Below are positions 20,905-28,459 of a DNA stretch of 34,921 nucleotides, piece after piece. Source of the DNA: a virus; the IMG/VR virus record IMGVR_UViG_3300049810_001362, positions 1-34,921 of that record. One strand, written 5' to 3'. A program made the position numbers and the translations under genes. A model generated the notes under the pieces. The model was given only the letters and a program-made list of their open reading frames with translations, searched no databases and was not told the origin of the DNA. Position 1 is the stretch's first letter, and each line of letters begins with the position of its first letter.

Positions 20905-20908
20905 ATAC
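20900..20908 (+). promoter_or_regulatory. T4-type late promoter box GATAAATAC before the 20930 gene
   Basis: GATAAATAC overlaps the last codon and TAA stop of the giant gene and ends 21 bases before the next ATG. It is identical to the boxes at 2193 and 25571. This gives the downstream gene group its own late initiation point despite the long upstream transcript. Confidence 0.72.
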
Positions 20909-20929
20909 AACAGCAGGATGGTATAAACT

Positions 20930-21544
20930 ATGACAGATAAATTAAACGAACAAAGCGGTGTGCTACTACAAGGTCACATCAAAATACATAATCCAGAAAC
21001 TGGCGAAGTTATTATAGACAAGCGTAACGCTATTCATTATGAAAATATGAGTATTAGTTTAGCTGAAAGTTTAGGCAATGCTGGCACAGGTTGGATATAT
21101 GAAATGGGGTTTGGAAATGGCGGAACTAGCGTTGATCCTACAGGTATTATTACATATCTAACACCAAATTCAACTGGTACTAATGCAAGTTTGTACAACG
21201 AAACATTTACAAAGATTGTAGATGATAGAAGTGTTAACAATTTAGATCCTGCTAGAAATAAAATTGAAACACGTCATGTAAGCGGCACAAACTATACTGA
21301 TATCTTAGTAACATGTTTATTAGATTATGGTGAACCTACAGGACAAGATGCTTTTGATACAGCAGCAGATCAAAATAGTTTATATGTATTTGATGAATTA
21401 GGATTAAGAGCATACAGTGCATCAGGAACTGGCAGATTACTAACACATGTTATTTTCCATCCTGTACAAAAGTCACTTAATAGGCTTATACAAATAGATT
21501 ATACAGTTAGAGTACAAAGTTTAACTGGTTTTAACGAAGGATAA
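20930..21544 (+). CDS. Virion structural protein, probable baseplate component (gp8 position)
   Basis: A 204-residue protein with no signal peptide or membrane segment. It begins with a polar stretch and a short beta pair (GVLLQGHIKIHNPETGEVII), then a helix leading into a Gly-rich segment (residues about 50-66, ESLGNAGTGWIYEMGFGNGG). The rest is mixed beta, ending in LIQIDYTVRVQSLTGFNEG. Its place between the giant baseplate gene and the fibre genes, and its own late-promoter box, argue for a baseplate or tail role. Position corresponds to gp8 in T4 order, but it is shorter than T4 gp8 (334 aa) and I cannot show homology. An AGGA ribosome binding site lies 11 bases before the ATG. The next gene starts 4 bases after its stop. 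Confidence 0.55.
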   Translation: MTDKLNEQSGVLLQGHIKIHNPETGEVIIDKRNAIHYENMSISLAESLGNAGTGWIYEMGFGNGGTSVDPTGIITYLTPNSTGTNASLYNETFTKIVDDRSVNNLDPARNKIETRHVSGTNYTDILVTCLLDYGEPTGQDAFDTAADQNSLYVFDELGLRAYSASGTGRLLTHVIFHPVQKSLNRLIQIDYTVRVQSLTGFNEG

Positions 21545-21548
21545 TTAG

Positions 21549-23645
21549 ATGGCATATACGATTAATTTTACAAATAGTGCTGAAAAAGATCCTATTGTTA
21601 TTGAAGATGGTACAATTAATAACACAACAAGCCTAAGTTTTCCAGGAAGAAATTCAACTGGCTATGGCGCTGTTATTGCTGAAGACTTATTACGCTTATT
21701 AGAAAATTTTGCAAGTCCAACTGAACCTAGTAATTCTATACAAGGTCAGCTTTGGTATAATAGTATTTCAGGACAATTATTAGTTTACGATGGCACTACT
21801 TGGATACCAAGTGGCGGCTTAGCTAAGAGTACATCTCAACCTGATCCGACAGATGCAACAGACGGTGATCTATGGGTTGACACTGCATCACAGCAATTAT
21901 ATTTGTTTTCAGGTTCTACTTGGGTATTAGTAGGTCCAGAATTTAGTCAAGGATTAACAACAGGTGCAAAACCTAGTAGTATTGTTGGACAAGATAATGT
22001 TGAATACACAGTAATTGAAATTCAAGTTAGTGCAAATATTGTTGCTATTGTTGCTTTTGACGACTTTGTTCCAAAAGCAACAGTGCAAGGCTTTACAGCA
22101 ATTAAGCCAGGCATTAACTTAGCAAACAGAGATACTGATGCTGACGGAGTAAACAATGTAAAATTCTATGGAGTTGCAGAACAAGCAGAAAATTTAATTG
22201 TAAATGATCTTGCTGTTCCAAGTGCAAACTTTTTAAGAGGAGATGTTGAATCAACATCTACTAATCCGTTAAACATTCAGAACAACACTGGTATTGCATA
22301 CGGCATTAACGGAGAAATGGGTATTGGCATTGAAGGAAGTGCTGGTATAATACAACATAATATTGAAGGATCAAATATTGATATGCGTGTGCGTAATGCA
22401 GGCGCAAGTAAAACAGTTCTTCGAGTTGATAGTAGTTTAAGAGTTGGTATTAATAACGAAGCACCCGACGAAGCATTAGATGTTACAGGGAATTTATTAA
22501 CAAGTGGAATAATTAGAACTAATGATGTAACCGAAAGTACAACTATAAGCAATGGAGCATTAATTGTAAAAGGCGGCATTGGCGTTGCTAAATCTTTAAA
22601 CATTGGCGAAAATCTTGTTGTACAAAAAGGTATTACTTTAGGTAATAATGATCTTACAGTTGATACAACTGAATCAGAACTTATTATGCCAGATTTAAAT
22701 AACACTCGTAATATTGGTAGTCCTACAAATAAATGGCGTAAAATGTATGCAACTACATTTATTGGATCTTTAGAAGGTTCAGTTAGTGGTAGTGTAAGTG
22801 GTAAATCAGGAAGTGCTGATAAACTTACAAGTTCTACAACATTTAGATTAACAGGCGATGTTGAAACTGTTGAAAACGTATTTGACGGACAAACAGGTGG
22901 AGCTGTAAAAGATTTTAATATATCAATTAAAAATACAATCATTTCAGGAAAACCACAAGTAACTGATAGTTTATCAAACGATGAATTTATTATTGATAGA
23001 ATTAGCGGATCTAGTACGGGTCTAAGACGTATATCAAGAGGAACATTATTTCAGAATATTGCAGGTCTTACACCTATTGGAAGTATTATGCCATTTGCAG
23101 GAAATATTGAACCTACAGCTACAGGTTGGTTCTTTTGTAATGGACAAGAACTAAGCCAAGGTGTATACAATACTTTATATCAACTAATTGGATTTACTTA
23201 TAAAGCACAAGGATTAGTAACAGCAGGAAATTTTGCTCTACCTGATCTAAGAGGAAGGTTCCCACTAGGATCATTAACTATGGGCGGCACAAATCCGGCA
23301 GTTGAAGTTCCAGATACTAGATCAAGAGACTCTAACTCAAGTGTATTAGGTGCTGTTGATGGAACAGACGATGTTACAATAGATGTTAATAATTTACCAG
23401 AACACGAGCATGATTTAAGAGCTGATAACGGTGTTCAATTTACAGCTATTAGAGCTGTTGACGGTAGAGGCGGAGATAAACCAGATGATGCATCATTAAG
23501 TACAATACAAACTGGTGCTGATCAATTATCCCAAACAATTGATAAAAGTGGTGGAATATTATCACCGACAGTAGGTGATGATTTAAATATAATGAACCCA
23601 TATCAAACAGTTAATTATATTATATACACAGGAGTAACATCATGA
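21549..23645 (+). CDS. Tail fibre/collar protein A with phage tail collar domain
   Basis: First of three paralogous fibre-like proteins. Residues 1 to about 190 form the shared N-terminal domain (IEDGTINNTTSLSF, LLENFA, QGQLWYNS, GDLWVDTASQQLYLFSGSTW), probably the attachment part. The middle is a repetitive beta shaft with an ALDVTGNLLTSG-type unit and an IVKGGIGVAKSLNIGENLVV segment, typical of trimeric fibres. Residues about 510-590 are a phage tail collar domain (GSIMPFAGN, GWFFCNGQELS, FALPDLRGRFPLG), as in T4 gp12 and many receptor-binding fibres. After this come a HEHD motif and a last strand ending in NYIIYTGVTS, the usual end of collar-domain fibres. The start has AAGGA 7 bases upstream. 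The stop overlaps the next ATG as ATGA. It may act as a short tail fibre or a baseplate adhesin. Confidence 0.8.
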   Translation: MAYTINFTNSAEKDPIVIEDGTINNTTSLSFPGRNSTGYGAVIAEDLLRLLENFASPTEPSNSIQGQLWYNSISGQLLVYDGTTWIPSGGLAKSTSQPDPTDATDGDLWVDTASQQLYLFSGSTWVLVGPEFSQGLTTGAKPSSIVGQDNVEYTVIEIQVSANIVAIVAFDDFVPKATVQGFTAIKPGINLANRDTDADGVNNVKFYGVAEQAENLIVNDLAVPSANFLRGDVESTSTNPLNIQNNTGIAYGINGEMGIGIEGSAGIIQHNIEGSNIDMRVRNAGASKTVLRVDSSLRVGINNEAPDEALDVTGNLLTSGIIRTNDVTESTTISNGALIVKGGIGVAKSLNIGENLVVQKGITLGNNDLTVDTTESELIMPDLNNTRNIGSPTNKWRKMYATTFIGSLEGSVSGSVSGKSGSADKLTSSTTFRLTGDVETVENVFDGQTGGAVKDFNISIKNTIISGKPQVTDSLSNDEFIIDRISGSSTGLRRISRGTLFQNIAGLTPIGSIMPFAGNIEPTATGWFFCNGQELSQGVYNTLYQLIGFTYKAQGLVTAGNFALPDLRGRFPLGSLTMGGTNPAVEVPDTRSRDSNSSVLGAVDGTDDVTIDVNNLPEHEHDLRADNGVQFTAIRAVDGRGGDKPDDASLSTIQTGADQLSQTIDKSGGILSPTVGDDLNIMNPYQTVNYIIYTGVTS

Positions 23646-25564
23646 GTTATAAACTAAACAAAACAGACGGCTCACTCCTAGTAGAATTACAAGATGGAGT
23701 AATTGATACTACCTCTTCAGATCTAACCCTTGTAGGAAGAAATTATAAAGGCTTTGGCGAATATATTAATGAAAACTTTATTAAATTAACAGAAAGTTTT
23801 GCAAGTACTAGTGCTCCTTCAAATGCAATACCAGGACAACTTTGGTACGATACTTCCGATCAGCGTTTAAAAATTTACAACGGAACAACATTTAGAATTG
23901 CAGGCGGCCCAATTATAAGTTCTTCACAACCTAACATGGTTGCAGGTGATTTATGGATTGATAATGAACAAAATAAATTATATTTTTATGATGGAACCGA
24001 TGTTGTTGCTGTAGGACCTAATTACACAGCTACACAAGGAAAAACTTTGTTAGAAGCTGTGACAATGATTGACACATCAGGACAAACTAGAGCAGTCCTA
24101 GCACAATATATACAAGGAAACTTAATTGGTATACATAGTGCAAAAGAATTTACACCGAGAACTGAAGATGTACTATTACCATATGCAGCAGGAAGAGTAA
24201 TCAAGGTAGGGTTTAATCCACTTTATACAGCAGATAATGGAGATAACATTGCTTTCCGTTGGAATGGAATTGCATCAACAGCAGAAAACTTAGTAGATGC
24301 TCAAGGTGTATCAGTTGCTAGTACTGACTTTGTTAGAAATAACGAAAGAGATAGTAGTAATGTTATTGTTGATCAAACAATGGACGGTGGATTATTTGTT
24401 AAAGGAGAATCTGGAGTAAAAGTTGGATACGGTGATACAGCATACGGACAATTTAAAACTACAGAAACAGATACAAAAACAGTTATTGATATTTTAAATC
24501 AAAATCAACCATTTGCAATCAGAAGAAAAGTTGGTTCGAATCAAATTGATGGGTTAACATTTGATACACTAAATGGACGTTTTGGTATTTTTCAAGACAC
24601 ACCAACAGTTGCATTAGATGTAACTGGAGATGCAAGAGTTACAGGCGACTTAACGATTGAAGGAAACATTGCAATCGGCGGCGCAAGCACAATTATTGAT
24701 TCAGCAGAGTTAAGAGTACAAGATCCGCAAATACAATTAGGAATTACTGATGATTCAACAGAATTAGACGATGCAGGAATCGACGGCGGCGGATTTGTTA
24801 TTAACAGCTTAAATGGTAGTAAAGACTTTATCTGGAAAAACTCAACAGGCAACTTTACATCCAATCAAAATATAGACTTAGAATTAGGAAAGTCTTTTAG
24901 AATTTCAAATGCAAATGTACTTACAGCGACAACATTAGGTAGCGGAGTTGTAAATTCTTCTTTACAAAATGTTGGTACACTAACATCTGTAACTGTAAGT
25001 GGTAATGCAGCAGTTGGAAGTATTAGTTCGCCAGGAGCATTAAATATTAGCTCTACAGGCGATATAACAGTAAACACACAAAAGATTACTGGAGTGGCTG
25101 CACCAACGGGTACAACTGACGTAGCAAATAAAGGTTATGTAGATACACAAATTGCATTTGAACCAATGTCTTTAGCATTAGATATTACAGGATTTGTATC
25201 ACCAAATGTACCCGGCGTAGGTGACGGACCAATAAACGATGTAAAAGCTGTTATAGAATCAGTATATCCTGCTTCAGCAGCAGCAAATGGAAAAGTTGCT
25301 AAAATACATTGTACATCATATGCGGCCAGTACAATTTCAGGAATTCAAATTACTGTATCTACTTCGCCAAATGCTACTGGGGTTTTACAAAAATCAACTA
25401 TTTCAGTTGATTCAGCAGGAACACAAAATGAATCAGTTATACAAGATATAGCATTCATTAATCCAGCTACAGGTACGGTGGCACTAGATCCATCGAGATT
25501 TACAATGACATTCACAATAACAGCAGGAGTGTGGACTTGGAATTCCACAATAGCATATCCGTAA
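23642..25564 (+). CDS. Tail fibre-like protein B
   Basis: Second paralogue (640 aa). The N-terminal domain matches those of the genes at 21549 and 25600 (LQDGVIDTTSSDLTLVGRNY, KLTESFA, PGQLWYDT, GDLWIDNEQNKLYFYDGT). The middle is a fibre shaft with an ALDVTGDARVTGDLTIEGNI unit, an RVQDPQIQLG segment and, near residue 498, the NKGYVD motif often found just before the last domain of phage fibres. The C-terminal 130 residues (from about EPMSLALDITGF) are a separate beta-rich, cysteine-poor domain unlike those of its two paralogues. AGGAG at 23630-23634 serves the ATG and lies inside the upstream gene. Translational coupling through ATGA with the collar-domain paralogue suggests the two are made together. 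Receptor specificity cannot be inferred. Confidence 0.75.
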   Translation: MSYKLNKTDGSLLVELQDGVIDTTSSDLTLVGRNYKGFGEYINENFIKLTESFASTSAPSNAIPGQLWYDTSDQRLKIYNGTTFRIAGGPIISSSQPNMVAGDLWIDNEQNKLYFYDGTDVVAVGPNYTATQGKTLLEAVTMIDTSGQTRAVLAQYIQGNLIGIHSAKEFTPRTEDVLLPYAAGRVIKVGFNPLYTADNGDNIAFRWNGIASTAENLVDAQGVSVASTDFVRNNERDSSNVIVDQTMDGGLFVKGESGVKVGYGDTAYGQFKTTETDTKTVIDILNQNQPFAIRRKVGSNQIDGLTFDTLNGRFGIFQDTPTVALDVTGDARVTGDLTIEGNIAIGGASTIIDSAELRVQDPQIQLGITDDSTELDDAGIDGGGFVINSLNGSKDFIWKNSTGNFTSNQNIDLELGKSFRISNANVLTATTLGSGVVNSSLQNVGTLTSVTVSGNAAVGSISSPGALNISSTGDITVNTQKITGVAAPTGTTDVANKGYVDTQIAFEPMSLALDITGFVSPNVPGVGDGPINDVKAVIESVYPASAAANGKVAKIHCTSYAASTISGIQITVSTSPNATGVLQKSTISVDSAGTQNESVIQDIAFINPATGTVALDPSRFTMTFTITAGVWTWNSTIAYP

Positions 25565-25570
25565 GGATCT

Positions 25571-25579
25571 GATAAATAC
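25571..25579 (+). promoter_or_regulatory. T4-type late promoter box GATAAATAC before the 25600 gene
   Basis: GATAAATAC lies in the 35-base gap between fibre genes B and C, 20 bases before the ATG, with an AACAAGGA ribosome binding site between. It is identical to the boxes at 2193 and 20900. Confidence 0.75.
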
Positions 25580-25599
25580 TTGTAACAAGGAACTGAAAC

Positions 25600-27108
25600 A
25601 TGGCGTACACAATAAACAAATATGATACTACCCAGCTTACAATAGTACAAGACGGTACTATTGATCAAACAACTGACATTAAGTTAGTTGGTAAGAATTA
25701 TGCAGGGTACGGTGAGATACAAAACGAAAACTTTGTATTTCTTTTAGAAAACTTTGCAGGAGCAAATCAACCACCAAGGGCTATACAAGGCCAAATATGG
25801 TTTGATACAGCAAATAGCAAATTAAAATTTTATGACGGTGGCAAATGGCGCACAACAGGCGGCGCAGAAATTAGTGCTACAGCACCAGCAGGTTTATCAA
25901 CTGGTGATTTTTGGTGGGATACAACTAACCAACAGTTATATGCATACAACGGCACAGATTTTGTACTCGTAGGTCCACAAGATGCAGGTACAGGCATTAC
26001 ACAAATGCAAAGTAAAACAGTACTTGATACTGGATCAATTAGTAGAAGTGTAATTGCTGCAACAGTAAACGACGATGTACAATTCTTAATAAGCCCAGTA
26101 GAATTTACTATCGACTCAACTGATGCACAAAACGCAATTTCAGGATTTGATATAGTACGCCAGGGTGTTACACTTAAAAATACGCAAAGTGCAACAGCTG
26201 GAGTAACAAGCACAGATCATCAATTCCACGGTACAGCATCTAACGCATTAAAACTTAACGGAGTTGATGCAAGTAATTATGTTACAGCTAACCCAGGTGC
26301 GCCAACAGTATTCACAGAAATAACAAACTTCCAAACTGATGCAGGTATTGCAATTGGTGCAGGATTAGATTTAAAATTGTTTATCGAGAATGATAACGAA
26401 GGTGTTATACAAAATTCACAAGGTGACGAAATTAAATTTAGAGTAAAAGAATCCGGCGGAGCAACCGTAAATGTTGTAGATATCCTTCCAGGAAATATTT
26501 TACCTGGTATACAAAGTACAGGTCCAACTGTTTATAGAAGTATAGACATAGGTTCTACAGCAGCACCATTTGATGATGTATATGCCGGAAATTATTATGG
26601 AATTTCAGAAAAAGCAAGTGCTCTTATTGTAGGTGGAAATACTAGAGTAGGATCAGTAGACTCAAGCGGAACAGGCACCGGCAATACTATAGCTGTAAGA
26701 GACGGATCAGGAAACTTAAATGCAGTATTATTTCAAGGCACAGCAACAAGTGCAAGATATGCTGACTTAGCAGAAGTTTATGTAACTGATCAAGATTATC
26801 CAACAGGAACAGCAATGTGTGTCGGCGGCGAAGCAGAAGCTACAGCATGTAAAGCAAGTTGCATGGCAATTGGAGTTATATCTGCAGAGCCTGCATATTT
26901 AATGAATAGCGATTGTGACGGTCAAGCAATTGGTCTTAAAGGGCGTGTTCCAGTAAGAGTAAAAGGAACTGTAACAAAAGGACAGCCTGTTTATGCATGG
27001 GAAGATGGTGTTTGTACTACTATAGCATCAACAGCATTAGTAGGAATTGCTCTAGAATCAAGCCAGGACGAGTCAGAAAAATTAATCGAGTGTGTCTTAA
27101 AAGTATAA
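25600..27108 (+). CDS. Tail fibre-like protein C with a Cys-bearing C-terminal domain
   Basis: Third paralogue (502 aa). The shared N-terminal domain is clear (VQDGTIDQTTDIKLVGKNY, LLENFAG, QGQIWFDTANSKLKFYDGG, GDFWWDTTNQQLYAYNGTDF). A short beta shaft follows, with an IDIGSTAAPFDDVYAGNYYG segment. The C-terminal 120 residues begin at ATSARYADLAEVYVTDQDY and continue with GTAMCVGG, several Cys residues (ATACKASC), a PAYLMNSDCDG segment and GRVPVRVKGTVTKGQPVYAW. That pattern is widespread at the ends of phage fibre and appendage proteins and resembles domains linked to self-cleavage or capping; I cannot show cleavage here. It is the shortest of the three and has its own late-promoter box. The next gene's late-promoter box overlaps its last codon and stop. 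Confidence 0.75.
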   Translation: MAYTINKYDTTQLTIVQDGTIDQTTDIKLVGKNYAGYGEIQNENFVFLLENFAGANQPPRAIQGQIWFDTANSKLKFYDGGKWRTTGGAEISATAPAGLSTGDFWWDTTNQQLYAYNGTDFVLVGPQDAGTGITQMQSKTVLDTGSISRSVIAATVNDDVQFLISPVEFTIDSTDAQNAISGFDIVRQGVTLKNTQSATAGVTSTDHQFHGTASNALKLNGVDASNYVTANPGAPTVFTEITNFQTDAGIAIGAGLDLKLFIENDNEGVIQNSQGDEIKFRVKESGGATVNVVDILPGNILPGIQSTGPTVYRSIDIGSTAAPFDDVYAGNYYGISEKASALIVGGNTRVGSVDSSGTGTGNTIAVRDGSGNLNAVLFQGTATSARYADLAEVYVTDQDYPTGTAMCVGGEAEATACKASCMAIGVISAEPAYLMNSDCDGQAIGLKGRVPVRVKGTVTKGQPVYAWEDGVCTTIASTALVGIALESSQDESEKLIECVLKV

Positions 27109-27111
27109 ATA
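27104..27111 (+). promoter_or_regulatory. Consensus T4 late promoter box TATAAATA before the 27139 gene
   Basis: TATAAATA, an exact match to the T4 late -10 box, overlaps the last codon and TAA stop of fibre gene C and lies 27 bases before the ATG at 27139. An AAGGA ribosome binding site lies 6 bases from that ATG. Confidence 0.75.
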
Positions 27112-27138
27112 AGTACGTAGTTTAAAAAAGGATGAAGA

Positions 27139-28050
27139 ATGGCTGTATCAGTAGGCTCAAGTATTAATGAAACACATTATACCACACTAAGAAGCGGTAT
27201 AAACACAGTAATGGGAACCCCAACAGGAAGCGGTAACGGTTCATCGGGATATAATGTTGGTATTTCAGCACCGTCGGTATCTGTAGGTTCAACAATTACA
27301 GCATCACAATGGAACAATTTAAGAGGTGATATTCGCAAAGCAAGCGCACACCAAACTAATAGTGCCGTAGCACTAACAACAGTTGATACAGACACAGGCA
27401 TTACAGCAGCAATACATAACGAATTTGAAACGGCATTATCTACAGTAACATCAAATAGATTTACAATGGCAACGGCACAAAGTACACTTAGTACAGCAAG
27501 AACAAAAAATAAATCAGGTGGATGGAATGGTACACAAATACATGATGTACAGTTAACCTGGGGAAGTGCAAACGCATTCAAAGCATTTTGGAATGCCGGC
27601 GGAGTGGTTAGTATTAATTCGTCTTTATCTTATACTGGTTCTGAAGCTAAAACACTAGATTGGAAAAGCCTAGTAAACGATGCTAAAAACGTAAGTATAA
27701 ACTATACAAGTGCATATGCAGACGGTGGCGGTAACCAAGGTACAATTACCAACACAGGTATGTATGATTTGAACACAAATGGCACTGAGGTAAAAATTTT
27801 CCAAGATGGCGGTACTAATCCGTACTCAGAAAACGACTACCAAATTTATATTAGATATATCACTAACGGAATAAGAGTACGTGTATTTTTCAGAGACGAT
27901 GATGCAGGCGACCAAACAGGAACTGGCGCACCTGTTGATGAACCCGTCCAAGGCACTCTAACAAGTGCTATTACTGTTAGACGTGCTACAGGCTCAAACG
28001 TTGAAGTTACATCACCTAGTGTAGCTACTGGCAGTTCAAATACTTTCTAA
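27139..28050 (+). CDS. Probable virion structural protein, function unknown
   Basis: A 303-residue protein rich in Ser, Thr, Gly and Asn, without Cys, signal peptide or membrane segment. The N-terminal third has a periodic helix/loop pattern (THYTTLRSGINTVMGTPTGS, then ITASQWNNLRGDIRKASAHQ) that I associate with appendage proteins of marine T4-like phages. A middle segment, AFKAFWNAGGVVSINSSLSY, leads into a beta-rich C-terminal half. It is the last gene of the late structural block, with its own TATAAATA box, and is followed by the accessory cassette. A role as a tail or decoration protein is likely from composition and context; I cannot name the family. Confidence 0.6.
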   Translation: MAVSVGSSINETHYTTLRSGINTVMGTPTGSGNGSSGYNVGISAPSVSVGSTITASQWNNLRGDIRKASAHQTNSAVALTTVDTDTGITAAIHNEFETALSTVTSNRFTMATAQSTLSTARTKNKSGGWNGTQIHDVQLTWGSANAFKAFWNAGGVVSINSSLSYTGSEAKTLDWKSLVNDAKNVSINYTSAYADGGGNQGTITNTGMYDLNTNGTEVKIFQDGGTNPYSENDYQIYIRYITNGIRVRVFFRDDDAGDQTGTGAPVDEPVQGTLTSAITVRRATGSNVEVTSPSVATGSSNTF

Positions 28051-28057
28051 TTAACTC

Positions 28058-28086
28058 TTGACAAACACTTAGTTTTAGTATATACT
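28058..28086 (+). promoter_or_regulatory. Sigma70-type promoter of the accessory cassette
   Basis: TTGACA at 28058-28063, a 17-base spacer, and TATACT at 28081-28086: a near-consensus bacterial housekeeping promoter and unlike the late boxes in the structural region. Predicted transcription start is near 28093, about 20 bases before the ATG at 28112. It would let the host polymerase transcribe the cassette early, independent of the late programme. Confidence 0.8.
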
Positions 28087-28100
28087 ATAACAGTATATAC
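28078..28100 (+). promoter_or_regulatory. Perfect 9+9 inverted repeat over the -10 box, likely operator
   Basis: GTATATACT (28078-28086), spacer ATAAC, AGTATATAC (28092-28100): the arms are exact reverse complements. The left arm covers the whole -10 hexamer and the right arm covers the expected transcription start, a classic layout for repression by a dimeric regulator. On transcripts reading through from upstream, the same repeat could fold into a hairpin next to the ribosome binding site at 28101-28106. It has no U-tract, so it is not a terminator. Confidence 0.65.
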
Positions 28101-28111
28101 AAGGAGATCCC

Positions 28112-28459
28112 ATGGATGAACGACTGGAAAAAGCTCTAGAATTTTCTAACTTTTTAGAAACACAAAACAACCAAAAACGTATTTTTTTAAAGCAGTATCA
28201 AGATAATCTTGTCCATTATACTAATGGGCATAAAATAACTGTTACTATGGATTTAATTAGTTTCTGCCAAAGTTTGCTAGAATTAGATCAAGGAGAAACA
28301 GTTTTGTTAGATGACAATAGTATTCCTTTTGATGTCAATAATCTAAAAGAATTTACAAGACAGTTATTAGGTGTCTATACTTTTGCATCTAGAAAATACT
28401 TATATGATTATAAAAAAATTAAAGACAACAGATCAGTTGAAGGATTAACTAGTCTATGA
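28112..28459 (+). CDS. Small acidic protein, first gene of the accessory cassette
   Basis: A 115-residue, mostly helical protein that I do not recognise. The N-terminal helix (residues 1-35) is charged and may be coiled coil. The middle contains a short beta segment (GHKITVTMDLISFCQ) and an acidic loop (ETVLLDDNSIPFDV), and the C-terminus has Tyr/Lys-rich helices (RKYLYDYKKIKDNRS). There is no membrane segment or helix-turn-helix that I can see. It has a strong AAGGAG ribosome binding site 5 bases before the ATG and lies directly behind the sigma70-like promoter and inverted repeat, so it should be the best expressed early product of the cassette. Its stop overlaps the next ATG as ATGA. It could be a regulator or accessory factor for the enzymes behind it, but nothing in the sequence shows which. 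Confidence 0.7.
   Translation: MDERLEKALEFSNFLETQNNQKRIFLKQYQDNLVHYTNGHKITVTMDLISFCQSLLELDQGETVLLDDNSIPFDVNNLKEFTRQLLGVYTFASRKYLYDYKKIKDNRSVEGLTSL

Noticed and set aside
22277-22942. 221-aa open frame on the - strand inside fibre gene A
   Set aside because: It lies wholly within a well-supported gene on the other strand and has a biased, hydrophobic shadow composition; no ribosome binding site was looked for beyond this.
2174-27124. TACGTAGTT shared by the gaps at 2174 and 27114 as a common regulatory site
   Set aside because: It is upstream of the late box in one case and downstream in the other, and is absent from the other two late promoters, so chance is likely.
28078-28100. Inverted repeat as a rho-independent terminator of the structural block
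   Set aside because: The stem is almost all A/T and is followed by AAGGAG, not a U-tract; it overlaps a promoter instead.
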